In this document: piece by piece, positions 11,096-19,297 of the stretch
How the letters are laid out: every line of letters starts with the position of its first letter
Position numbering within the stretch: position 1 is the stretch's first letter
Assembly: GCF_002015045.1 (NCBI RefSeq)
Contig: NZ_MUXX01000012.1
Coordinates: forward strand, 438,097 to 502,096
Length of the DNA stretch: 64,000 nt
Direction: 5' to 3'
Source: Haemophilus paraphrohaemolyticus
GTDB lineage: Bacteria > Pseudomonadota > Gammaproteobacteria > Enterobacterales > Pasteurellaceae
The notes under the pieces: generated by a model
Told to the model about the DNA's origin: nothing
Databases searched by the model: none
What the model saw: the letters and a program-made list of their open reading frames with translations, nothing else
Translations under genes and position numbers: made by a program

Positions 11096-12559
11096 CTAAT
11101 CTTCCTCATTCCAGTCGCCGCCCGTGTAATTATCGAAGCGAGAGAATTGCCCTTGGAAGGTTAAACGCACCTTACCAATCGGTCCATTACGCTGTTTACC
11201 GATAATAATTTCGGCAATGCCTTTAAGATCGGAATTGTCGTTGTAAACCTCATCGCGGTAGATAAACATAATCAAATCCGCATCTTGCTCAATGGAGCCC
11301 GATTCACGTAAATCTGAGTTCACTGGGCGTTTATCAGAACGTTGTTCTAAGCTACGGTTGAGCTGAGAAAGCGCAACCACTGGCACTTGTAATTCTTTTG
11401 CTAATGCTTTGAGTGAGCGAGAAATCTCGGCTATTTCAAGGGTTCGGTTATCAGAGAACGCTGGTGCACGCATTAACTGCAAGTAATCCACCATAATCAA
11501 GCTCAAACCGCCATTCTCTTTATAGACACGTCTTGCACGAGAGCGAACTTCAGTTGGGGTTAAGCCTGAACTGTCATCAATAAAGATATTTTTGCGATCT
11601 TGCAAAATTGAAATTGTGGTCGAAAGTTTTGCCCAGTCTTCATCATCGTGTAGCTGACCTGTACGAATTTTAGTCTGATCGACACGAGAAAGCGAGGCAA
11701 GCATACGCATCATAATTTGATCGCGAGGCATCTCAAGGCTGAAAATCAACACAGGTTTGGCTGGTTTTTTCTTAGGAATGCCGTTTTCATCCAAATCATT
11801 AGGATCTTCAATATCTGACAAGGCAGCATTTTCGCACAGATTCATTGCGAAAGTGGTTTTACCCATTGATGGGCGAGCAGCGATAATAATTAAGTCTGAT
11901 GGCTGAAGACCTGCAGTTTTTTTGTTGAGATCGATAAAGCCTGTGGTCACCCCTGTTAAACCACCGTTGTGGCGGTTTTTCGAGAGTAACTCAATTTTTG
12001 AAAGTGTCGTCATCAACACATCATCAATATTTTGCGGCCCTTCATTGGCACTATTGCGTTTTTCAGCAATTTCAAAAACGATGCGTTCAGCTTCATCCAG
12101 CACCTCTTTTGAATCTCGACCTTTGGTATGATATGCCATTTCTGCGATTTGGTTACTCGCACTAATCACACTACGTAAATCGGAACGATCGCGAACGATA
12201 TCCGCATATGCCAGTATGTTCGCCGCACTTGGCGTATTTTTCGAGAGCTCAGCTAAATAGGCAAAGCCACCTACATCTTGAGCTACTCCCTTATCTTTTA
12301 AGGCTTGTTCAAGAGTGATAATATCAATGGGACTATTGGCTCGCACCAAGGCTTCCATTTGCTCAAAAATAACACGATGGGCGTGGGTGTAAAAATCGCT
12401 TGCTTGAATACGCTCAACCACATTATCCCATTGATCGTTACTGAGCATAATCCCGCCGAGCACTGCTTGTTCCGCTTCAATCGAATGAGGGGCAATGTTG
12501 ATCTGTTCTACTTGTTTATCTTGTTTTTTCTCGTTTGAACGTGGATTGTAATCAGCCAT
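11096..12559 (-). CDS. dnaB: Replicative DNA helicase
   Basis: Hexameric 5'-to-3' helicase of the replication fork. The N-terminal DnaG-interacting domain starts [20 protein letters not shown] (27-46). The RecA-like domain has Walker [15 protein letters not shown] and further motifs [16 protein letters not shown] and [10 protein letters not shown], followed by [20 protein letters not shown]. The 487 residues are slightly longer than E. coli DnaB (471), mainly through a charged loop around [18 protein letters not shown] after Walker A. It follows epmB by 18 bases and precedes ycgL. Confidence 0.96.
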   Translation of the reverse strand: MADYNPRSNEKKQDKQVEQINIAPHSIEAEQAVLGGIMLSNDQWDNVVERIQASDFYTHAHRVIFEQMEALVRANSPIDIITLEQALKDKGVAQDVGGFAYLAELSKNTPSAANILAYADIVRDRSDLRSVISASNQIAEMAYHTKGRDSKEVLDEAERIVFEIAEKRNSANEGPQNIDDVLMTTLSKIELLSKNRHNGGLTGVTTGFIDLNKKTAGLQPSDLIIIAARPSMGKTTFAMNLCENAALSDIEDPNDLDENGIPKKKPAKPVLIFSLEMPRDQIMMRMLASLSRVDQTKIRTGQLHDDEDWAKLSTTISILQDRKNIFIDDSSGLTPTEVRSRARRVYKENGGLSLIMVDYLQLMRAPAFSDNRTLEIAEISRSLKALAKELQVPVVALSQLNRSLEQRSDKRPVNSDLRESGSIEQDADLIMFIYRDEVYNDNSDLKGIAEIIIGKQRNGPIGKVRLTFQGQFSRFDNYTGGDWNEED

Positions 12560-12577
12560 AATTTCCTGCTTTTTTAA

Positions 12578-13585
12578 TTATCCCATCAAGGTCTTATTCG
12601 GCTCACGTGCGATTTCGCGCACCAATTTCGGCACTAAATAACCCGAACTGATTTTTTGAAATGCTTGATAAATTTCAAAGGCTTGCTCATCTGATATCCA
12701 GAAATGGCTTGCACCTTCAACCTTATCTAATAGATGTAGATAATAAGGCAAAACACCAACAGAAAAAAGTTTATCGCTCAAGGCTTTTAAAATTTGCGCA
12801 TTATCATTAATACCTTTAAGCAACACCGATTGGTTTAACAAAGTAACGCCAATTCGTTTTAAATCAGCCAGTTTTTTAGCCAAAATATCATCAATCTCAT
12901 TAGCGTGATTGATGTGTGAAACCAGTACAATATTTAAGCGAGATGCTTGTAATCTCTGACAAAGCGTTTCGGTTATGCGGTTTGGAATCACCACGTGAAA
13001 ACGGCTGTGAATACGCAAGGTTTTAAGATGCGGAATTGCTTCTAAACGAGTCAGCAACCAATCAAGCTCTTCATCTTTTGCCATCAGAGGATCACCGCCC
13101 GACAAAATAATCTCTTCCAGTTCAGTATGTTGTTCAATATACGACAAACCTTCTTGCCAAATTTGCTTATTGCTTTTGACTTCGTGATAAGGAAAATGGC
13201 GACGGAAGCAGTAACGACAATTCACCGCACAACTATTCTTGAGCATAAATAACAAACGGTTATGGTATTTATGCAAAATATTCGGTGCAGGGCTATGTTG
13301 CTCTTCAAGCGGATCTTTCGTAAACCCTTCTGCTTGTAAAAACTCTTGCTCTGCCGACATCACTTGCAAAAACAGTGGATCTTGCGGATTGCCCTTTTCC
13401 ATTCGTTCTGCAAAACTTCTTGGTACTCGTAATGGAAACAGCTTGCGAGCTAAAATTGCTTGTTCAAAATCTGCAGGATTGAGCTCAAGAAAAGTCAGCA
13501 ATTTAACAGGCTCATTAAAAGCCTCGGCTAAATCTGTTAGCCATTGCGGCTTGGTTTGAACGGTATGAATTGAAATTGATTGCAT
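12578..13585 (-). CDS. epmB: EF-P beta-lysylation protein EpmB (lysine 2,3-aminomutase-like)
   Basis: Radical-SAM, PLP-dependent enzyme that converts (S)-alpha-lysine to (R)-beta-lysine for attachment to Lys34 of EF-P. The 335 residues match YjeK. The [4Fe-4S] motif is Cys119-x3-Cys123-x2-Cys126 in NSCAVNCRYCFRRHFPY. LSGGDPLMAKDEEL and RIHSRFHVVIPNRIT are typical family segments. efp lies about 800 bases away in the opposite direction, the same functional pairing as in E. coli. epmA is not in this window. Confidence 0.93.
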   Translation of the reverse strand: MQSISIHTVQTKPQWLTDLAEAFNEPVKLLTFLELNPADFEQAILARKLFPLRVPRSFAERMEKGNPQDPLFLQVMSAEQEFLQAEGFTKDPLEEQHSPAPNILHKYHNRLLFMLKNSCAVNCRYCFRRHFPYHEVKSNKQIWQEGLSYIEQHTELEEIILSGGDPLMAKDEELDWLLTRLEAIPHLKTLRIHSRFHVVIPNRITETLCQRLQASRLNIVLVSHINHANEIDDILAKKLADLKRIGVTLLNQSVLLKGINDNAQILKALSDKLFSVGVLPYYLHLLDKVEGASHFWISDEQAFEIYQAFQKISSGYLVPKLVREIAREPNKTLMG

Positions 13586-13604
13586 AGCAATAAATAAGTA
13601 AAAC

Positions 13605-13623
13605 GGGCGTACTTAACACGCCC
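13605..13623 (-). terminator. Probable terminator of the secreted-protein gene
   Basis: GGGCGT (13605-13610) and ACGCCC (13618-13623) form a GC-rich stem. Read on the minus strand it is followed by GTTTTACTT, a weak T tract. It lies between the 13645-14235 gene and epmB. Confidence 0.5.
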
Positions 13624-13644
13624 TAATATCGGAGTTTTTTGATT

Positions 13645-14235
13645 TTATGGAACTAAACGGCATTCAAGTGGGCTGCCATTTGGTTTAACCATCACGACGG
13701 GTGATGCCTGTACGGTTTGTCCTGCCAATGCTGGAATTAAATATTGCACACCTTCAATGCAGTAGCGACGGTAACCATCCGTTTTCTCAATTAAGAATGG
13801 ATCAATTTGACCACCAATGCTCTTAAATTGAGTCACTTGAGCGTTTGCAACATCTGCTGTTTTTTCTACCGCTTGTGTAGTGCCCGCGGTTGGCTGAGCA
13901 ACCTGCTGAGTGGTTTGATTCGCTTGTGCCGCTGATGGCGTAAGCATTTCACTTAACACATAACCTGCTGCTGCCCCTGTTGCAAAGCTCGCTAAACGAT
14001 TGCCACCTGCTTGCTGTGCTTGAGCGGTTTGAGCAGCACGCGTGTTATCGAAAGTCGCATCGCGTTGTGTTTGTTGCTGCGTATTTGTTCTTTGTTGTGA
14101 GTTCATTTTCATTGGCTGTGTAGGTGCACTAATCGTGCGACCAGAAACAGAGCGAGAAGAACGCATCCCTTTTGCTTCGACAACAGATGCTACAGATAAC
14201 GCTAAAATTGTTGAAAGAGTAATAAGTTTTTTCAT
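13645..14235 (-). CDS. Secreted or periplasmic protein of unknown function
   Basis: Unrecognised 196-residue protein with a clear signal peptide: MKKLITLSTILALSVASVVEA, probable cleavage after VEA. The mature part begins with a low-complexity Gln/Thr/Ser/Ala region (about residues 25-130; for example QQRTNTQQQTQ), likely disordered. It contains one Gly/Ala-rich hydrophobic patch, ASFATGAAAGYVLSEML (about 82-98). A compact C-terminal domain has two cysteines, GYRRYCIEGVQYLIPALAGQ and GSPLECRLVP, which could form a disulfide. It is divergent from efp, with about 150 bases between the two starts. The patch could be a surface or membrane-associating helix; function is not evident. Confidence 0.8.
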   Translation of the reverse strand: MKKLITLSTILALSVASVVEAKGMRSSRSVSGRTISAPTQPMKMNSQQRTNTQQQTQRDATFDNTRAAQTAQAQQAGGNRLASFATGAAAGYVLSEMLTPSAAQANQTTQQVAQPTAGTTQAVEKTADVANAQVTQFKSIGGQIDPFLIEKTDGYRRYCIEGVQYLIPALAGQTVQASPVVMVKPNGSPLECRLVP

Positions 14236-14382
14236 TTTCCATCCTTTTTTAAAGAATTTTGGATTATACCGTAAAAAAATTTAGAGATCTTCGAATATTT
14301 GCGGTATTATATGGGGTCTTTTTGACAAACCCAATAGCGGGTTGTTCAATTTTGTTAACTTTTTGTAAACATTGAGGAAACC

Positions 14383-14949
14383 ATGGCTAACTATAGCACT
14401 ACTGATTTCAAACCAGGTTTAAAATTTATCCAAGATGGCGAACCTTGCGTAATCGTTGAAAATGAATTCGTAAAACCAGGTAAAGGTCAAGCCTTTACAC
14501 GTACTAAAATCCGTAAATTGATTTCAGGCAAAGTATTAGAAATCAACTTCAAATCAGGTTCAACTGTTGAAGCTGCAGACGTTGTTGATTACAACTACAC
14601 ATACTCTTATAAAGATGAAGATTTCTGGTACTTTATGCACCCAGAAACTTTCGAGCAAATTTCTGTAGATGCAAAAGCATTAGGTGACAACGACAAATGG
14701 TTAGTTGACCAAGCAGAATGTATCATCACATTATGGAACGGCTCTGCGATCTCTGTAACTCCGCCAAACTTCGTAGAATTAGAAGTAACAGACACAGACC
14801 CAGGCTTAAAAGGTGATACAGCAGGTACTGGCGGTAAACCAGCAACATTAAGCACAGGTGCGGTTGTTCGTGTGCCATTATTCGTTCAAATCGGTGAAGT
14901 TATCCGCGTAGATACTCGCTCTGGCGAATACGTTTCACGTGTAAAATAA
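14383..14949 (+). CDS. efp: Elongation factor P
   Basis: Relieves ribosome stalling at polyproline stretches. The 188 residues are the family length, with three OB-like domains. The modified lysine is Lys34 in [10 protein letters not shown], the substrate of the EpmB/EpmA pathway; epmB is encoded close by. The C-terminal domain carries [24 protein letters not shown] and ends [29 protein letters not shown] ribosome-binding sequence precedes the ATG. The leader contains a short AACCC-N6-GGGTT hairpin (14328-14343). Confidence 0.96.
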   Translation: MANYSTTDFKPGLKFIQDGEPCVIVENEFVKPGKGQAFTRTKIRKLISGKVLEINFKSGSTVEAADVVDYNYTYSYKDEDFWYFMHPETFEQISVDAKALGDNDKWLVDQAECIITLWNGSAISVTPPNFVELEVTDTDPGLKGDTAGTGGKPATLSTGAVVRVPLFVQIGEVIRVDTRSGEYVSRVK

Positions 14950-14982
14950 TTGACACCACTATTTAGGTAATCCCTTTTCAAG

Positions 14983-15026
14983 CGGTAAGATTTCTTGCAA
15001 ATTTTGCAAAAATCTTGCCGTTTTTT
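14983..15026 (+). terminator. efp terminator built on an uptake-sequence hairpin
   Basis: CGGTAAGATT (14983-14992) pairs with AATCTTGCCG (15011-15020), followed by TTTTTT. The left arm is part of an AAGCGGT-type uptake word and the loop has the associated TTGCAAATTTTGCAA extension. Confidence 0.8.
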
Positions 15027-15077
15027 CATTTCTTATCTTCCTATTTCAACTATTCTCAGGTAAGATTAGCACGCTTT

Positions 15078-15092
15078 TGAGAATTATTTTCA
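15078..15092 (+). promoter_or_regulatory. Fur-box-like operator upstream of the siderophore ABC operon
   Basis: TGAGAAT-T-ATTTTCA matches the 7-1-7 Fur pattern TGATAAT-N-ATTATCA with one mismatch per arm. It lies about 45 bases before the ATG of the binding-protein gene. Iron repression through Fur is an inference from this match and from operon content. Confidence 0.6.
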
Positions 15093-15136
15093 ATAAATCT
15101 TCTGTTCCATTGATTAGCTTTTAATAGGAATTTCTT

Positions 15137-16045
15137 ATGTTCAAAAAAACACTCCTTACTTTAGCCCTTGCGGTATCATGCTCTTCAGTTTCATTTGCAA
15201 AAGATGTGACCATTCCGACCGCTCGTGGTGATGTTACTTTCACTCAAACACCAACCAAACTTGCCGTATTTGAAGCCGCAGCAATTGATACGCTTGCACA
15301 TTTAGGCGTACCTGTTGCAGGTAGTCCTGATGTGGCTCGTACCTTACCATATTTAAAACCAGCGACAGAAAAAGCGGTAAATATCGGTACTGTTTTTGAG
15401 CCAAATTACGAAGCATTAAACGGCTTAAAACCTGATTTAATTATCGTCGGTAGTCGTGCGGCGAAAAAAGTGGATGAGTTGAAAAATATTGCAACGACGA
15501 TTGATGTCACTACACCGAAAGAAGTGAACACTTTACAAGGTGGTTTAAACAACATCGAAAACTACGGTAAATTATTCAATAAAGAAGCTGAAGCGGCAAA
15601 ATTAAAAGCGGAGCTTGAAACCTTAATCGCTGAAACCAAAGAAGCGGTAAAAGGTAAAGGAAATGGCTTAATTGTGCTTGTTAACGGCGGCAAAATGTCT
15701 GCATTTGGTCCTGTAGGTCGCTTAGGTTGGGTTCACTCTGCCCTTGATATTCCTGAAGCAAAATTTGAAGTGAACACCAAAGGGGCAAATCACGGTACGC
15801 CAATTTCATTTGAATACTTACAAAAAGTAAACCCAGATTGGTTATTCGTGTTAGACCGCACCGCAGCAATTGGTGAAGAAGGCAAAACAGCCCAAGAAGT
15901 GCTAGATAACGAATTAGTTCACCAAACTAAAGCGTGGAAAAACGGGCACATTATTTATCTCAGCAGCTCTGCTTATCTTGCTGCAGGCAGCGTAGAGCAA
16001 ATGCGTTTAGACCTTAACAATATCAAACAAGCCTTCTCTAAATAA
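15137..16045 (+). CDS. Siderophore ABC transporter, periplasmic binding protein
   Basis: 302-residue FatB/VctP/CeuE-like protein of the class III binding-protein fold that delivers ferric siderophores (catechol type in the best-known relatives) to an inner-membrane permease. The signal peptide is MFKKTLLTLALAVSCSSVSFA, cleaved before KDVTIPT. Typical segments are KLAVFEAAAIDTLAHLGVPV, GLKPDLIIVGSR, MSAFGPVGRLGWVHS and NPDWLFVLDR. Signal peptidase I rather than a lipobox is predicted. It overlaps the permease gene by one base and is first in a four-gene operon. No TonB-dependent receptor is adjacent. Confidence 0.88.
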   Translation: MFKKTLLTLALAVSCSSVSFAKDVTIPTARGDVTFTQTPTKLAVFEAAAIDTLAHLGVPVAGSPDVARTLPYLKPATEKAVNIGTVFEPNYEALNGLKPDLIIVGSRAAKKVDELKNIATTIDVTTPKEVNTLQGGLNNIENYGKLFNKEAEAAKLKAELETLIAETKEAVKGKGNGLIVLVNGGKMSAFGPVGRLGWVHSALDIPEAKFEVNTKGANHGTPISFEYLQKVNPDWLFVLDRTAAIGEEGKTAQEVLDNELVHQTKAWKNGHIIYLSSSAYLAAGSVEQMRLDLNNIKQAFSK

Positions 16046-16992
16046 TGCAGAAGCTCACATTTTTTAATCTTTTCTTACTTTTAATCCTCTGCCCCCTCAG
16101 CATGTCCGTGGGGGTAGCGGATTTTCATTGGGGCGAATTGTTTAGCCAGCCTGAGCAATCACAACTTTTCTTTATTAGCCGCCTTCCTCGCACTCTTGCA
16201 GTCATCCTTGTTGGAGCAACATTAAGCGTAGCAGGAATGGTATTGCAAATTGTGCTTAAGAATCGTTTTATCGAACCAAGCATGATTGGGGCAAGTCAAA
16301 GTGCAGCCGTTGGCATTTTGATCGCAACCCTGCTTTTCCCTGCGACTCCATTGCTGTTTAAGATGTCTTTTGCCACCGTTACTGCTCTCATTGGTATGGC
16401 AATTTTTATGCTGTTGATGCGTAACCTTCCGCCTCATCAAAAACTGATGTTGCCACTAGTTGGGATTATTTTCGGTAATATTATTGAAGCGGTAACGACT
16501 TTTATTGCCTACGAAACCGACAGTTTGCAACTTCTTTCTGTCTGGTTTGCGGGGGATTTTTCTGGCATACTCGCAGGACGCTATGAGTTACTTTGGCTTA
16601 CAGCGGGCTTAGCCATAATCATCTATATTCTTGCAGATCAACTAAGTATTGCAGGGCTTGGGCAGAATATCAGTACTAGTCTTGGGATTAATTACCACCA
16701 AATGACATGGATAGCTCTAATTATCGTGGCAATGATTACCGCAGTGATTGTCGTTACAGTTGGGCAAATTCCGTTTATTGGTTTGGTCGTACCGAATATC
16801 GTTTCTCGTCTAGCAGGCGATCGCCTTCGTCAAAACTTGCCAGCGGTGGTATTGCTTGGAGCGAATTTGATCTTAGTCTGTGATATTTTAGGTCGCGTGG
16901 TAAATGAGCCGTTTGAAGTACCGATTTCAACCATTTTCGGTATTGTCGGTACGGTGCTTTTCCTCTATCTACTTTTTAAGGGGAAAAAATGA
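16045..16992 (+). CDS. Siderophore ABC transporter permease 1 (FecCD family)
   Basis: 315-residue polytopic inner-membrane protein of the FecCD family with about nine hydrophobic segments. It carries SRLPRTLAVILVGATLSVAG near residues 44-63, and GQIPFIGLVVPNIVSRLAGD, the cytoplasmic coupling-helix region, near 240. It starts at an ATG that overlaps the upstream TAA (TAATG), suggesting translational coupling. It pairs with the second permease to form the channel. Confidence 0.88.
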   Translation: MQKLTFFNLFLLLILCPLSMSVGVADFHWGELFSQPEQSQLFFISRLPRTLAVILVGATLSVAGMVLQIVLKNRFIEPSMIGASQSAAVGILIATLLFPATPLLFKMSFATVTALIGMAIFMLLMRNLPPHQKLMLPLVGIIFGNIIEAVTTFIAYETDSLQLLSVWFAGDFSGILAGRYELLWLTAGLAIIIYILADQLSIAGLGQNISTSLGINYHQMTWIALIIVAMITAVIVVTVGQIPFIGLVVPNIVSRLAGDRLRQNLPAVVLLGANLILVCDILGRVVNEPFEVPISTIFGIVGTVLFLYLLFKGKK

Positions 16993-17933
16993 TGAAGTCT
17001 TCTCGTATTTTGCTCATCTCAAGCCTGATTTTGCTTGCAAGCGGTCTATTTTTTATGCTGTTTAACAGCAATGGCAATTGGGATTTTATTCTGCCATTTC
17101 GTGGCAAAAAATTGTTGTTGTTACTCACCATCGCTTACACGATCGGCGTTTCAACATTACTTTTCCAAACCTTAACGAACAACCCAATTTTAACACCGAG
17201 TATTTTAGGTTTTGACTCACTCTATCTGCTGATTCAAACCTTGCTTGTCTTTTTAATTGGCGGTGTGGGATTTACTCAATTAAACATCAGCGGAAAATTT
17301 GCCTTTGAAACACTATTGATGCTCGGAGCGGCATTGTTGCTATTCCGCACGCTTACCCGAGATAATGCCGACATCGCACGCATGTTACTCATCGGTGTCA
17401 TATTTGGCGTGTTCTTCCGCAGTGCCAATAATTTATTGCAGCGTATGATCGATCCTGAAGAATTTGCCGTTGCACAAAGCTCCTCATTTGCGAGCTTTAA
17501 TAATGCTAACCCAACACTTCTTACGATTGGCATTGCAATTGCTGTGATTACGGCTACCTGGATCTGGACACAACGCCATAAACTTGATGTCTTAATGCTC
17601 GGCAAACACAAGGCTATCGGCTTAGGCATCAACTACAACCGCTTTTCACATCAACTATTAATTTGCTGTGCCTTGCTGGTTTCTGTTTCAACAGCTTTGG
17701 TGGGACCAATCCTTTTCTTGGGATTATTGGTTTGTGCTATAGTAAATGCCGTTAGTCCAACCATGCAACATTCCGTCCGCATTCCGCTCACGTTCATCAT
17801 CTCCGCTATCACGCTGGTATTAGGGCAAGCTGTGTTTGAACAACTCTTCAAACTACAAGGCGTGTTAAGTGTCGTAATAGAATTTACTGGCGGAATTGTA
17901 TTTATCTATTTAATGTTAAAAAAACAAAAATGA
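16989..17933 (+). CDS. Siderophore ABC transporter permease 2 (FecCD family)
   Basis: 314-residue second FecCD permease, overlapping the first by four bases (ATGA type). Hydrophobic segments span almost the whole length. Marker segments are NNPILTPSILGFDSLYLLIQ and VGPILFLGLLVCAIVNA, where the coupling region is less conserved than in permease 1, as in FatC/CeuC relatives. A four-base overlap also leads into the ATPase gene. Confidence 0.87.
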   Translation: MMKSSRILLISSLILLASGLFFMLFNSNGNWDFILPFRGKKLLLLLTIAYTIGVSTLLFQTLTNNPILTPSILGFDSLYLLIQTLLVFLIGGVGFTQLNISGKFAFETLLMLGAALLLFRTLTRDNADIARMLLIGVIFGVFFRSANNLLQRMIDPEEFAVAQSSSFASFNNANPTLLTIGIAIAVITATWIWTQRHKLDVLMLGKHKAIGLGINYNRFSHQLLICCALLVSVSTALVGPILFLGLLVCAIVNAVSPTMQHSVRIPLTFIISAITLVLGQAVFEQLFKLQGVLSVVIEFTGGIVFIYLMLKKQK

Positions 17934-18688
17934 TCGAAGTTAAAAATCTTTCCCATCATATCGGACAAAGTCCGATTTTAAAAAACATTAACCTCACCAT
18001 TCCGAACGGGGGCATTACTGCTCTTGTGGGGGCAAATGGCGCGGGGAAATCTACCCTGCTTTCACTCATAGCCCGTTTGAACCCTATTCAACACGGTCAA
18101 ATTTTGTTAGACAGTTACGATATTGCTACAACTCATTCTCGCACCATCGCCCAAAATTTGGCGATTCTTACGCAAGATAACGTGATCCACAGCCGTATCA
18201 CCGTGCAAGATTTGTTGATGTTTGGGCGCTACCCGCATCATCAAGGCAAAATTCGACCGCTTGATCAAGAGATTGTTGATGAAGCCTTAGTGCGTTTTGA
18301 GCTTAAACCTCTGGCAAATCGTTTTCTAAACGAACTTTCTGGCGGGCAACGCCAGCGAGCGTTGATTGCGATGACATTTTGCCAGAAAACTAATCACGTC
18401 CTGCTGGACGAACCACTTAATAATCTGGATATGTTTCACGCCCGTGAGTTGATGCGATTGTTGAGAAAACTAACCGATGAGTTAGCTCTCACCACCGTGA
18501 TGGTGGTGCATGACATCAATATGGCAGCGGCTTATGCTGACACAATTGTAGCGATGAAAAACGGAGAAATTGTGATGACAGGCACGCCTGAAGAAATAAT
18601 AATAACCGAGCATTTAAAAAGCGTATTTGGTTTAGATGCTGAAGTCTTGGAACATCAAGGGAAAAGGTTAGTGGTTCATCATATTTGA
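17930..18688 (+). CDS. Siderophore ABC transporter ATP-binding protein
   Basis: 252-residue FepC-like ATPase that powers ferric-siderophore import. Walker A is GANGAGKSTLLSL (34-46), the signature motif is [16 protein letters not shown], and Walker B is HVLLDEPLNNLD, with the switch histidine in VMVVHDINMAAAYAD. It is last in the four-gene operon; no strong terminator is visible before the IS remnant that begins 27 bases later. Confidence 0.92.
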   Translation: MIEVKNLSHHIGQSPILKNINLTIPNGGITALVGANGAGKSTLLSLIARLNPIQHGQILLDSYDIATTHSRTIAQNLAILTQDNVIHSRITVQDLLMFGRYPHHQGKIRPLDQEIVDEALVRFELKPLANRFLNELSGGQRQRALIAMTFCQKTNHVLLDEPLNNLDMFHARELMRLLRKLTDELALTTVMVVHDINMAAAYADTIVAMKNGEIVMTGTPEEIIITEHLKSVFGLDAEVLEHQGKRLVVHHI

Positions 18689-18715
18689 TGCATTTAACCT
18701 TCTTATCTCAATTTT

Positions 18716-18977
18716 GATCTGCCCCTAAAAAGTTGGACAGGTTAGTTAACTTAAATATTGAGCTCGGTATTGTACTGGGCTCAATCCTTTTAAACCAAGT
18801 TTAATTCGTTTTTGGTTGTAATAATGATGAGAGCGTGGGAAATTTGATGAAGTTTAGCCACCTCACGGATACCATAATCCTGTTCAGTGACGAGTTTGAT
18901 AATTTTCAAACGAAATTGATAAGAGTAGGACATAATCTGCACCTCAAATTAGGTGTCCAGGTTTTGGGGTGCAGATC
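18716..18977 (-). mobile_element. IS3-family (IS150-like) element, internally deleted to about 260 bp
   Basis: Both ends survive: GATCTGCCCCTAAAAAGTTGGACA on the left, and on the right the complement of GATCTGCACCCCAAAACCTGGA, imperfect inverted repeats. Read on the minus strand, OrfA begins at 18933 (MSYSYQFRLKIIKLVTEQDY, a helix-turn-helix N-terminus) and runs to KLHQIS. The sequence then jumps into the last part of OrfB, HHYYNQKRIKLGLKGLSPVQ then YRAQYLS and stop. Everything between is deleted, leaving a MITE-like remnant. GATC occurs at both outer edges and could be target duplication or part of the ends. Confidence 0.8.
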
Positions 18978-19245
18978 ACTTTAAAAGTGCGGTCTTTTAC
19001 TATAAATTTCATCTACTTCTCTATCAAAATAACCTTTCAAATACTTTCTCATTGGGACGAATGTAGATTAGCAAGTATTGGCGCTCATCGCGGAGGAAAA
19101 CAAGGGCAATGTGTAGCAGAAAAGCTTTCCTTTATTCTTAAAGAAATGTGAATTTCGGTTTAACTTTAGAGCAGTAAAAGAACAACTTAAAACGTGGCTA
19201 AGATGGTATGGTATTTAGGATAAATCTACGTCCTCCCTAAATAAA
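18978..19245. other. Unexplained remnant sequence between IS remnant and adhesin terminator
   Basis: The plus strand keeps a short open frame ending at 19151 (ILSHWDECRLASIGAHRGGK ... LSFILKEM) and, in another frame, a piece ending EQLKTWLRWYGI. Both look like 3' fragments of lost coding sequence, but I recognise neither. A Haemophilus-type word AAAAGTGCGGTC is at 18984-18995. No start signal is convincing. Confidence 0.35.
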
Positions 19246-19273
19246 AAAAACACCGCAAAGTGCGGTGTTTTTT
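19245..19273. terminator. Adhesin terminator containing an AAGTGCGGT uptake word
   Basis: CACCGCA (19251-19257) pairs with TGCGGTG (19261-19267) across a three-base loop, flanked by A runs and T runs on either side, so it can act in both directions. It lies 25 bases beyond the stop of the autotransporter gene. Confidence 0.85.
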
Positions 19274-19297
19274 CATTATGTTTTTGCTATCAGCTGA

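Noticed and set aside
18969-19151. 60-codon frame as a real small gene
   Set aside because: The putative ATG lies inside the IS end and no ribosome-binding sequence is present; it looks like a 3' fragment of lost DNA.
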